Of a stretch of DNA of 48,230 nucleotides, positions 41,352 through 48,018 are shown in pieces. The stretch is from a virus: the IMG/VR virus record IMGVR_UViG_3300025133_000182, positions 1 through 48,230 of that record; one strand, 5' to 3'. The translations under genes were made by a program, and so were the position numbers. Position 1 is the first letter of the stretch. Every line of letters begins with the position of its first letter. The notes under the pieces were generated by a model. The model searched no databases and was not told where the DNA came from. It saw only the letters and a program-made list of their open reading frames with translations.

Positions 41352-41512
41352 CGTTCGACCGACTTTCGACCGACCGTCTGACTTTCCGATTCCATAAGCC
41401 GGTTAGACAGGTCAGCTCCGCGTCTTGCAGCCGCTAATACACCCGCGGTGAATAGACCTATAAACGCACCTATAGACAATGATAACCAATTCGTAAATAT
41501 ATCATATAACAT
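41348..41512 (-). CDS. 54-aa small membrane protein
   Basis: ATG 41512 opens MLYDIFTNWLSLSIGAFIGL, then FTAGVLAAARRGADLSNRL and a polar tail. There is one membrane helix. TAATG and ATGA junctions join it to its neighbours. It may be part of a three-gene membrane cassette with the genes on either side. Confidence 0.6.
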   Translation of the reverse strand: MLYDIFTNWLSLSIGAFIGLFTAGVLAAARRGADLSNRLMESESQTVGRKSVER

Positions 41513-41649
41513 TATGGCCACCTCTTATCTATCCAATCTGTTATCTCGGTCATAATAAAAAACGCTAGGAATAACCATAACATATTTGTGGATGCTTCTG
41601 AAATTGGATAAGTATTGGCTGTAATAATTGGTGGAAGAATATTTAACAT
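41512..41649 (-). CDS. 45-aa small membrane protein
   Basis: ATG 41649 (GAGGA six bases before) opens MLNILPPIITANTYPISEAS, then a membrane helix NMLWLFLAFFIMTEITDWI and KRWP. Its stop overlaps the next ATG (TAATG). Function is unknown. Confidence 0.58.
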   Translation of the reverse strand: MLNILPPIITANTYPISEASTNMLWLFLAFFIMTEITDWIDKRWP

Positions 41650-41687
41650 ATGGAATCCTCGTTATTGCTTTCTATTAATATATATGA

Positions 41688-41879
41688 TCAAGTATCTTGT
41701 TTATCTGACTTTTTCGATGGAATATGTGGTTCTTTTAGTGGCCGGCCATCTTCTATATACGTAGGTCCTTGACTGGCTTTACCAAATATTTTATCCCAAT
41801 TCTTAGCATACTTCGATTGGTTGCCACGTCTTTTATCACCCTTACCAGCCTCAGAATATTTTACTTCTTTTTTACTCAT
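41688..41879 (-). CDS. 63-aa basic protein
   Basis: It begins MSKKEVKYSEAGKGDKRRGN and continues with 'KYAKNWDKIFG'. The 'AGKGDKRR' motif is a familiar small phage protein pattern. It overlaps the GTG-started gene by 4 bases. Function is unknown. Confidence 0.62.
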   Translation of the reverse strand: MSKKEVKYSEAGKGDKRRGNQSKYAKNWDKIFGKASQGPTYIEDGRPLKEPHIPSKKSDKQDT

Positions 41880-42319
41880 TCTTTTATTATTCCACGTCTA
41901 ATCATATCAGCTTGAATCGCATCTACATATATTTTTGATTCTTTAAGGCCAGGCGCCTGAGCCATCTTATCAAAATGGGCTCTATAATGTTTTATAGCAT
42001 TTATTTTTTGCTTCTTCTTTATAAGTCTTTCAACTTCTTCTTGTAAAGTTGCTGATTCAACATCTTCGTGGTTACCATTCTTTATATTCTTTCTAATACG
42101 CCAAAGTGAATTTGCTTCTAACATTATATCTCTAACGTTTCCAGCATCCATATCATCAAAACCATCAGTTATTTGTTGATGTAAATCGTGTGCTTGTACA
42201 AGTTGTTCATCGAATAATGTTTTATATAAACTATCCTTTTCTTCCGTAACATCTTCTGTAGTGTCCATTATTAAGGTAATTAACTCTTCTAACTTATCAG
42301 TAATGTATTTTGATGTCAC
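41876..42319 (-). CDS. 147-aa helical protein, GTG start
   Basis: It starts at GTG 42319, overlapping the previous TGA (GTGA). It is all-helical, with long charged helices (KLEELITLIMDTTEDVTEEK; EEVERLIKKKQKINAIKHYR) and 'AGLKESKIYVDAIQADMIRR'-type segments near the end. No SD is strong, so expression is presumably coupled. Function is unknown. Confidence 0.58.
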   Translation of the reverse strand: MTSKYITDKLEELITLIMDTTEDVTEEKDSLYKTLFDEQLVQAHDLHQQITDGFDDMDAGNVRDIMLEANSLWRIRKNIKNGNHEDVESATLQEEVERLIKKKQKINAIKHYRAHFDKMAQAPGLKESKIYVDAIQADMIRRGIIKE

Positions 42320-42501
42320 GTTGCGCTTTCTTCTTTGTTGCCATGATGCTCCAAATATTTTTTAAACTTGTTAAGTATAACTTTGATAATAAGTTGTCTG
42401 GCTTTAGGTTTACCCCATTCAGCTCTCTGATGAGCGGCCAGTGTATCGTTTAGAATCTGTTTTAATGCTATAAAATCATCATAAACATCATACCTCTTCA
42501 T
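42316..42501 (-). CDS. 61-aa helical protein
   Basis: It begins MKRYDVYDDFIALKQILNDT and has basic helices (KARQLIIKVILNKFKKYLEH). It overlaps the lipase end by 14 bases. Function is unknown. Confidence 0.58.
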   Translation of the reverse strand: MKRYDVYDDFIALKQILNDTLAAHQRAEWGKPKARQLIIKVILNKFKKYLEHHGNKEESAT

Positions 42502-43246
42502 TGTACTTCTGCAAATTAAATTTATAATTTGTTATACTGTGATCTGATAAGCCATCAAAGTAGTTTTTATTTTTGAAACCATCCCATCTTCCTTTCAACC
42601 TATCCCACGATCTTTTCCATACGTTGGTACCAAGCTTAACTATACCTTTAGAATCAATGTAACGCAGTTCACCGTGGTGTCTATAACCCCAATGGTAGAA
42701 CGGCATCTTAGTTACATCATCTGAATTATTAACAAACCGGTAATGAGGTACAACTAAACGTTTCTTAAATGATTCATTACCCACTCTTGGCGAACCGTAA
42801 GTATATAATCCATCAATCTCCCAACCAGTAGTTTTTAATCTAGCAGCTACTATAGTAGCCATCGCTGCACCAAGAGAGTGACCAGTAATAACTAACTTTC
42901 TTCCTTTAAGTTGTTTTATAACATAGTCTCGTATATCAATCCAAAGTTTATCAACTTCCTTTTCAAATCCCTTATGTACCTTACCAAACGCATGCTTAGC
43001 CTCTACAGAATCAACATTTAAATCGGCTTTAATATCGGACCATGATTTAACTTCCGTACCCCTGAATGCGAGTATAAAGTATTCATCGTTATATGCTGCA
43101 TGAGCCTGAGCGCCACCTTTATCAAAATATTTATGTCTTGAAAATCCCATAGACTTAAATGAGGCTTTAGCTTCCTTACCGCTTAGATATGCGGCTTCTG
43201 AGCACTTTGCCATCTTCCAACCTAACTTCTTTCCATTGAAACTCAT
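42488..43246 (-). CDS. Class 3 lipase-like serine hydrolase
   Basis: The 252-residue protein has the GHSLGAA nucleophile elbow (Ser124), a candidate acid at Asp176/177 (FVNNSDDVTKMP) and His236 (LSDHSITNY). Oxyanion and lid features of lipase_3 proteins precede it: YFILAFRGTEVKSWSDIKAD (about 57-75). No signal peptide is seen, so it acts in the cytoplasm or after lysis. Phage-carried lipases might attack host membrane phospholipid or alter lipid metabolism; the substrate is unknown. Confidence 0.82.
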   Translation of the reverse strand: MSFNGKKLGWKMAKCSEAAYLSGKEAKASFKSMGFSRHKYFDKGGAQAHAAYNDEYFILAFRGTEVKSWSDIKADLNVDSVEAKHAFGKVHKGFEKEVDKLWIDIRDYVIKQLKGRKLVITGHSLGAAMATIVAARLKTTGWEIDGLYTYGSPRVGNESFKKRLVVPHYRFVNNSDDVTKMPFYHWGYRHHGELRYIDSKGIVKLGTNVWKRSWDRLKGRWDGFKNKNYFDGLSDHSITNYKFNLQKYNEEV

Positions 43247-43260
43247 TGTTACTCTCCGTT

Positions 43261-43452
43261 TTATAATATGTATGTACTAACCAGTACAAATACAAGCATT
43301 ACAATCGTTAGAACTCCAACTGCATACTTCAATCTCATGAGAACCTTTTCACGATGGAGTCGGGCTCTTCTGGAGTTGTTTGCGCGCTTAAGTTCTAACG
43401 ACATGCCGTGAATCCAGTTTTGTGGAAAAGGTTTGTCCGTATTTTTTCTCAT
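43261..43452 (-). CDS. 63-aa basic, membrane-anchored protein
   Basis: ATG 43452 has AAGGAT before it. The N-terminus is basic (KRANNSRRARLHREKVLMRL) and the C-terminus is one membrane helix (YAVGVLTIVMLVFVLVSTYIL region). It overlaps the 122-residue gene by 65 bases; a start at 43404 would give a shorter form. A tail-anchored membrane protein is likely. Confidence 0.52.
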   Translation of the reverse strand: MRKNTDKPFPQNWIHGMSLELKRANNSRRARLHREKVLMRLKYAVGVLTIVMLVFVLVSTYIL

Positions 43453-43756
43453 CACATATCCTTCCTAAAATTGAGTATTTTTTCCATAATATGTTAGCTT
43501 CTCTTTTTTCATTCTTTGAAAGACCAGTCTTAGAGGTTTCATAGTTATCTATTACTACTGCTGAATGGAGATCTTTCTTAAACTCTTCGCCAAAGCATAC
43601 AAACTCTTGGCCGGTTTTATCTGACTTGGCTGCCTCAGCCCATCTAAGTATTCTCAGAACCAGGGCTTTTGATTTACGCATGTCACCTTCATCCGGTGAA
43701 GTATTCTTGTTCCTTCTACTCCACATGTCGTCTGTGTGATGTTTATTCCAAGTCAT
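43388..43756 (-). CDS. 122-aa hypothetical protein
   Basis: It is a helical, basic protein (MTWNKHHTDDMWSRRNKNTS; KSKALVLRILRWAEAAKSDK). The C-terminal 'SKNEKREANILWKKYSILG' resembles a small helical domain. It overlaps the membrane-anchored gene. Function is unknown. Confidence 0.55.
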   Translation of the reverse strand: MTWNKHHTDDMWSRRNKNTSPDEGDMRKSKALVLRILRWAEAAKSDKTGQEFVCFGEEFKKDLHSAVVIDNYETSKTGLSKNEKREANILWKKYSILGRICDEKKYGQTFSTKLDSRHVVRT

Positions 43757-43762
43757 ACAAGG

Positions 43763-44113
43763 TTACGTCTTGTTTGCAATCTGAGATAAAGACTTACCCT
43801 TGATTGCGTTCTCTCTATCGCCATATTTTACATATTGCTTTGTGAGTTCAACATGTACTTTACGTAGGCCCTTGAAACCGGCCATTCTGAATTGTTGATC
43901 GACTGATTCAAAAGTAATTAACCTTCGCGGGTTCTTCATCTTACTCGCTAAGATATCATACAACGCGGCTCGTTCTTCAACGGTCCATTTTTTCCAATCT
44001 TTACGATCAGTCTTTTCTAAAAGTTCCTTTTCACCACGAATCTTGTGGTCTGGGTCATGAACCAGTTTTCCGTCAATTCGGATCCAGTCTGTATATTGTG
44101 GGTTTGCAGCCAT
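43763..44113 (-). CDS. 116-aa helical protein
   Basis: Trp/Lys-rich helices (ELLEKTDRKDWKKWTVEERA; QQFRMAGFKGLRKVHVELTK). It has AGGAA before the ATG. No family is recognised. Confidence 0.55.
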   Translation of the reverse strand: MAANPQYTDWIRIDGKLVHDPDHKIRGEKELLEKTDRKDWKKWTVEERAALYDILASKMKNPRRLITFESVDQQFRMAGFKGLRKVHVELTKQYVKYGDRENAIKGKSLSQIANKT

Positions 44114-44127
44114 AGTGTTCCTTCCTG

Positions 44128-44517
44128 TTAAGCTATTAAGTGTTTTTCTAAATAAGATTCGAATCCAGTGTAATCAACGTAATCTGGATGTCCATTCATC
44201 GCAGCATTAAAATCTGGATGTTCATCGCAGTAAGTGTTCCAAAAATCGTCTTCGTCAACTTCTGGTTCTGGTATCTCTCTGTCTAAATCTATTTCAGTAG
44301 ATACAAATTCCATTCTGACGGGTTTAACGACGTTATTGCCGAACTGGTCTTTTGAATGTTCCATTATTTGATAATACCTAGGATCCTCATTTCTATAGTC
44401 ATCCGCTGAGATGTCCATAACATCTGCGTGTTCTAAGCAGTTAGCACATATATCACAATAAGTGATTGGTGCTGCACAGCATGTTGATAATTTATCTTGT
44501 TGTATTTGTTTAGTCAT
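44128..44517 (-). CDS. 129-aa zinc-ribbon protein with MTKQIQQD leader
   Basis: The first eight residues MTKQIQQD are shared with the 116-residue protein at 37977. Then a Cys-rich ribbon follows: STCCAAPITYCDICANCLEH (about 11-30). The rest is acidic (EPEVDEDDFWNTYCDEHPDF). It is the first gene after promoter copy 4. Zinc binding is likely; function unknown. Confidence 0.65.
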   Translation of the reverse strand: MTKQIQQDKLSTCCAAPITYCDICANCLEHADVMDISADDYRNEDPRYYQIMEHSKDQFGNNVVKPVRMEFVSTEIDLDREIPEPEVDEDDFWNTYCDEHPDFNAAMNGHPDYVDYTGFESYLEKHLIA

Positions 44518-44592
44518 TTATAACCTCTTTTATTGTACGGTCTAACCTAAGCATAAAAAACGACAACCCAAAGACATTTACGAATAAAAACG
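44495..44592 (-). repeat. 98-bp duplicated promoter-leader-start cassette, copy B
   Basis: It is nearly identical to 38305-38402 and covers the promoter element, leader and first eight codons of the 129-residue gene. Confidence 0.85.
44536..44575 (-). promoter_or_regulatory. Bipartite promoter-like element, copy 4
   Basis: The minus strand reads GTCTTTGG, 17 bases, TTAGGTTAGACCGTA, then TACAAT and GAGG. Compared with copy 2, the spacer has one base gained and one lost, keeping the length at 17. Confidence 0.72.
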
Positions 44593-44826
44593 TTATAATC
44601 CTTTAGCTAAGCTTGGTGAAGTATTCATAACCTCATCAAGAGGTACATCTGGTTCATCTATAATCGATTTCTCTATCTCATCTTTTAAATAGTAAAGACT
44701 ACATCTGGCGCCGTCAATATAACTTCGTGAATCACTGGTGCCAGGGTAGTCTGGTAAAGAATTGTTAGCATCATCTAGATCATTTTCTATTGATTCCAGC
44801 ATCTCTAATATTTCATCATTTTTCAT
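44593..44826 (-). CDS. 77-aa acidic helical protein
   Basis: ATG 44826 (TAATG overlap with the previous stop) is preferred over ATG 44838, which lies too close to AAGG. The product begins MKNDEILEMLESIENDLDDA and is acidic throughout, ending NTSPSLAKGL. Function is unknown. Confidence 0.55.
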   Translation of the reverse strand: MKNDEILEMLESIENDLDDANNSLPDYPGTSDSRSYIDGARCSLYYLKDEIEKSIIDEPDVPLDEVMNTSPSLAKGL

Positions 44827-45089
44827 TATATATTCCATCCTTTGGAGAGAAGCAGCGGGGTAACTCTATAAATCCTACTACCGACTTGCACTTTAACGTT
44901 CTTACGCATGATCTTAATTACCTTACCTTCGAGGGTGCCATTATGTTTAATAGTCACTTTATCACCTACGGCGAATCTTAATCTATCAGAAGCGGCTATA
45001 TCTCTCATCCGGTCAATTACGTTACGGTTAAGAGCCATAAGTCCGTTATAGTCTAAGCGGTCAAGTTGTTTTAATAGTGTTTTAGTCAT
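44826..45089 (-). CDS. 87-aa KOW/SH3-like small protein
   Basis: It has a helical N-terminus (MTKTLLKQLDRLDYNGLMAL) followed by a small barrel pattern (FAVGDKVTIKHNGTLEGKVI, KIMRKNVKVQVGSRIYRVTP). KOW/SH3-like barrels bind RNA or proteins. From memory, the 'VGDKV-...-G-V-KIN-K-VKV' pattern is common in phage small proteins. It is the first gene after promoter copy 5. Confidence 0.62.
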   Translation of the reverse strand: MTKTLLKQLDRLDYNGLMALNRNVIDRMRDIAASDRLRFAVGDKVTIKHNGTLEGKVIKIMRKNVKVQVGSRIYRVTPLLLSKGWNI

Positions 45090-45113
45090 GTTGTTTGTTT
45101 TCCTTATTTATTG

Positions 45114-45153
45114 TACGGTCTAACCTAACATAAAAAAACGACAAGCCAAAGAC
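45114..45153 (-). promoter_or_regulatory. Bipartite promoter-like element, copy 5
   Basis: The minus strand reads GTCTTTGG, 17 bases, TTAGGTTAGACCGTA, then TACAAT and AAGG before the 87-residue gene. It lies at the left border of the non-coding island. Confidence 0.72.
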
Positions 45154-45161
45154 CTTTACGA

Positions 45162-45460
45162 AACTATTTCTAGTATACTGTAAATTGAATATGGGATGTC
45201 CATATATGGATTAATCCCTAATGGTTGTTTTATTATACTTTTTAGATATTACACTATCAGAATAATATAAAATTTAGATATTGCACTATAAGAATTAATA
45301 CTAATTTGAGTATTACAAACCGGAGTCATATTCCAAGTACAGTTAATACCACTTTCTGATATTAACGGACTACGTAATATAATGTTGGCCATGACCAAGA
45401 AAGAGGACCAAGAACCATCCCGTGATCCCACTCATTATGAGTAAGCATATATACTGTCCT
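45162..45460. repeat. AT-rich non-coding stretch with near-perfect direct repeats
   Basis: About 300 bases without a credible gene. Two direct repeats, TTAGATATTACACTATCAGA at 45242 and TTAGATATTGCACTATAAGA at 45274, are spaced 32 bp apart. Also present are two GACCAAGAA copies near 45394-45415. The AT-rich context and iteron-like spacing are compatible with a replication origin or a regulatory array; neither is proven. Confidence 0.45.
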
Positions 45461-45718
45461 ACTAGCTCTGGGCCAGTCCTGATACCCTAGCAGGCCCGGC
45501 GCTGAGCCGAAACGCAAACGCTTTGCGGTTTCCAGGCAAACTTACCCGCAAAGCGGTCACTGGGGGCATGCCTGCCCGGGCCTGCACGGGCCTGCACTGG
45601 GAAGCTGGTAGGTTGGGAAGCTGGTGGGCACTCGACACGAAGCTGCCCAGGTGAGGCATCTCGGTACCTATTAACCTGGGCAGCTTGTGTACAATAGTGA
45701 GGTTACACTATATATCTA
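45461..45718. repeat. GC-rich non-coding island with tandem and inverted repeats
   Basis: This stretch is visibly GC-rich in an AT-rich genome and has no credible gene. It contains three tandem 10-mers (CCTGCCCGGG, CCTGCACGGG, CCTGCACTGG at 45571-45600), two 12-base direct repeats (TGGGAAGCTGGT at 45598 and 45614), and a 13-bp perfect inverted repeat (AAGCTGCCCAGGT at 45640-45652 with ACCTGGGCAGCTT at 45674-45686). It also has a 10-bp inverted repeat (CGCTTTGCGG at 45519-45528, CCGCAAAGCG at 45546-45555) that competes with a local hairpin at 45509-45532. There is no U-run for a simple terminator. It lies just past the stop of the AAA+ ATPase gene. Confidence 0.6.
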
Positions 45719-46852
45719 TTAGTTGTTATCTTCATCTTCTACATCTGTAAAGAGCTCATCGGATGATCCATCTGAGGTATACTTCTGGAGAAGCTGTTTG
45801 ACGAATGTTCTCTCACTCTCTAAGCCACCAGCTGAGTCGAACTTGGGTAGCACGGATACTTGAGCTGCTTCGTCTAGTGTGAAGCCGTCGTATACTAAGC
45901 CGGTCAGCTCTACGCTGGTTCTGGTGGATATGTGTGTGGAGAGCTTCCCTTCTTCTTGGGATGATTCTTGTCGAGTGATCCACGCTAATTCAGCTATGTT
46001 CTCTCTAGTGGCGGTATCAACGTGGGGGTATAGTGATGATAATAATGTACCTTCCTCGTCTTTGTTAAGCACGTCCATTTCAATTTGGGTAAAGCGGTCT
46101 ATAAGCGCTCTGTCCATCACTCTGGTAGCGGTATACTCATTACCTATATTAGCTGTCGCTACGAAAGTGACACCAGGTGCAACCTTAACAGTTGTCTGGC
46201 CAGAAGCTTCATCCAACCGAAGGTATCTTTGTCCTTCGTCTAACACGGTCATTAGGATGTTCCAAGCTTCTGGATGGGCTCTGGATAGCTCATCTAAGAG
46301 TATAACGGCATTCTCAGTCTTGATAGCCTTAACGAATAAGGACTCTGAGAAGTATGTACCTTTCTCTTTATTGTAATGGGTGTTACCTATTAGTGATGCT
46401 CGAGGATCCTGGGTTGCTCCTAAGTTAAAATAAAAGTCTGGACGGTCAAGGCTATTAACTAGTGATTTAGCAGCCATGGTTTTACCACAACCTGCTGGGC
46501 CAGTCATCATGATATTCTTACCTCTAACAGCTGAGCGGATAAGATACTTCCACTTAATTTCACTCATCATAAGTGACTTGGGTTTAATCGAATAGCTAGA
46601 ATGGATCATCTCCAGCTCTTCAGCGTGCTTAGCAGCGGGGCTACCCGGAGCCGGTTTATCTGGGGCAGCTTCTAGTGCTGGTTGTTCATATTCAACTTGC
46701 TTCCATCCCTTAGGGGTAGACTCTAAATAACCAGTACCGTTATGACCACGTCTGAGTGCGCCTTTAGGTACGGTAACCTTTTTGCCTGTTATAACATCGG
46801 ATGCAAAAAGCTTATTCATCCGATCTCTCTTAATAACTACTATTGTTTTCAT
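45719..46852 (-). CDS. MoxR/CobS-type AAA+ ATPase
   Basis: The 377-residue protein has Walker A GPAGCGKT at 118-125, Walker B VILLDE at 183-188, a sensor-1-like TFVATANIG segment and an arginine-finger-like ALIDRF segment. The N-terminal 75 residues form a small beta domain and a Pro/Ala-rich linker (EAAPDKPAPGSPAAK). The C-terminus is acidic (DVEDEDNN). MoxR-type ATPases remodel proteins, usually with a VWA partner; no partner is visible in the window. It follows promoter copy 6. Confidence 0.85.
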   Translation of the reverse strand: MKTIVVIKRDRMNKLFASDVITGKKVTVPKGALRRGHNGTGYLESTPKGWKQVEYEQPALEAAPDKPAPGSPAAKHAEELEMIHSSYSIKPKSLMMSEIKWKYLIRSAVRGKNIMMTGPAGCGKTMAAKSLVNSLDRPDFYFNLGATQDPRASLIGNTHYNKEKGTYFSESLFVKAIKTENAVILLDELSRAHPEAWNILMTVLDEGQRYLRLDEASGQTTVKVAPGVTFVATANIGNEYTATRVMDRALIDRFTQIEMDVLNKDEEGTLLSSLYPHVDTATRENIAELAWITRQESSQEEGKLSTHISTRTSVELTGLVYDGFTLDEAAQVSVLPKFDSAGGLESERTFVKQLLQKYTSDGSSDELFTDVEDEDNN

Positions 46853-46880
46853 GTGTAACCTTTATCTATTTGTTTTATTG

Positions 46881-46920
46881 TACGGTCTAACCTAACACAT
46901 AATAACGACAACCCAAAGAC
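46881..46920 (-). promoter_or_regulatory. Bipartite promoter-like element, copy 6
   Basis: The minus strand reads GTCTTTGG, 17 bases (differing from others near the 3' end), TTAGGTTAGACCGTA, then TACAAT and AAAGG before the AAA+ ATPase gene. Confidence 0.72.
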
Positions 46921-46998
46921 ATTTACGCAACTATTCTGTAATAATGGGACTAAATTAGGATTGCTCCCTCAGTGCCGGAGGTACCAGCTGGCAGCCGC

Positions 46999-47364
46999 CT
47001 AGTATATCAATGGAGGAGCGTCCGAGTAGTCTCTGTCATCTGTATGCTCAAACTCTTCGGTATTATCAACTACCTCTCTTTCAGCCTTCGATCCTGTTAC
47101 TACAACCTTATCTTGACCGGGTAGAAATCCACTATTATATTGCCAGCCATCGCCATGCCCTCTCAAGAACGTATTATGCTTCCTTCTATCCATAAAATCC
47201 TGGATATCCTTTTCTTCAAATAGTACTTGAGCATTAGATTGAGCTCCCATCTTAACATACGGCAGTATTCCCTGCCTACGCCACCGATCTATGGTACGAA
47301 CGACCACGTGAAGTGCTTTGGCGACTTCATGTTTTGTCATATAACGCGGCAAACCTTGTGACAT
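46999..47364 (-). CDS. MerR-like/excisionase-type HTH DNA-binding protein
   Basis: Start ATG 47364 has GGGGTG a few bases upstream; a longer frame to 47412 lacks a good site. Residues 8-35 form a winged HTH like MerR/excisionase family proteins: YMTKHEVAKALHVVVRTIDR, then WRRQGILPYVKMG. The wing and 'FEEKDIQDFMDRRKH' follow. The last 50 residues are acidic and disordered. It is likely a transcription regulator; a role in early control is inferred from the neighbourhood. Confidence 0.72.
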   Translation of the reverse strand: MSQGLPRYMTKHEVAKALHVVVRTIDRWRRQGILPYVKMGAQSNAQVLFEEKDIQDFMDRRKHNTFLRGHGDGWQYNSGFLPGQDKVVVTGSKAEREVVDNTEEFEHTDDRDYSDAPPLIY

Positions 47365-47412
47365 TATGACACCCCGAATCTGGCCGGACTGCCGCTGGCA
47401 CGGTATTTGCAT

Positions 47413-47749
47413 GAGTTACTTACGATCACTATTCTACTCCTTGTTTAGCTATAAGTATCACACAACCTTAATAAGTTAGCATCACAATACCGGTAGGGAC
47501 AGGAATCTATATCACTGGGGATCTTGCCGGTATAGCACATGAAGGGGGCATTAACGAATCCAATAGCCCTATATCACAGTCACTAATGTATGTTAATTTA
47601 CAGATATGGTAGATTGGGGTGCTTCGAATCGGGATCAACTTAGGGGCTATATTATACGGAGTCACACGGGCACCAAGGGGCACACGAAGTTATTTACCTA
47701 CCGCACTCAACTGAGCCATCCAAGCGATAGGTATCGGGGATGGACCGAA
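47413..47749. other. Non-coding stretch, no clear gene
   Basis: About 340 bases without a supported gene. It contains a 7-bp inverted repeat ATACCGG/CCGGTAT at 47487-47493 and 47527-47533, and a minus-strand segment near 47696-47724 that resembles a tRNA D-arm (GGCTCAGTTGAGTGC), but no full cloverleaf can be drawn. It may hold regulatory sequence for the HTH gene. Confidence 0.4.
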
Positions 47750-47932
47750 TTAATTGCTGTGTGTATTTCCGAGCTTCCTTGTGTCTTCTATTAGTACTAC
47801 TATGGAAACTAATAATAGAATGGCACCCCAAATATAGAGTGAAGCTATTACTAAATGGATTAAGAGCCACATGATAACCCAGAATGCAAGTGCCTGGCCA
47901 ATGAGCTTAGCGAAAGCTATTAAGTATTGCAT
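47750..47932 (-). CDS. 60-aa two-helix membrane protein
   Basis: There are two hydrophobic helices (LIGQALAFWVIMWLLIHLVI; YIWGAILLLVSIVVLIEDTR region). No ribosome-binding site is clear, so the start is uncertain and expression may depend on overlap with the small gene upstream (13 bases). Function is unknown. Confidence 0.5.
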   Translation of the reverse strand: MQYLIAFAKLIGQALAFWVIMWLLIHLVIASLYIWGAILLLVSIVVLIEDTRKLGNTHSN

Positions 47933-48018
47933 GACGGGTGAGTGTGGGTACCCAGTTTTTTAGTGGAGGTCCTGCCGGTGGTCGGTCGAACGTTAGTTGT
48001 CGGTGGCGCGCCGTTCAT
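47920..48018 (-). CDS. 32-aa Thr-rich peptide
   Basis: ATG 48018 overlaps the upstream stop (TAATG) and opens MNGAPPTTNVRPTTGRTSTK, then KLGTHTHPSCNT. A longer frame to 48156 runs inside the zinc-ribbon gene and is not credible. Function is unknown and its reality is uncertain. Confidence 0.35.
   Translation of the reverse strand: MNGAPPTTNVRPTTGRTSTKKLGTHTHPSCNT

Noticed and set aside
45249-45431. 60-residue minus-strand frame in the AT-rich non-coding stretch
   Set aside because: It runs through the direct repeats, has no SD, and is unlike neighbouring genes.
45462-45659. 65-residue minus-strand frame in the GC-rich island
   Set aside because: It is composed of the tandem and inverted repeats, has no ribosome-binding site and no protein-like pattern; GC-rich DNA gives such frames by chance.
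45640-45686. Intrinsic terminator of the AAA+ ATPase transcript
   Set aside because: The 13-bp stem has a 21-base loop and no U-run on either side.
47600-47724. Possible tRNA from a D-arm-like and a TTCGAA segment
   Set aside because: The TTCGAA loop lacks a complementary stem on either strand, and no acceptor pairing exists with the D-arm-like part.
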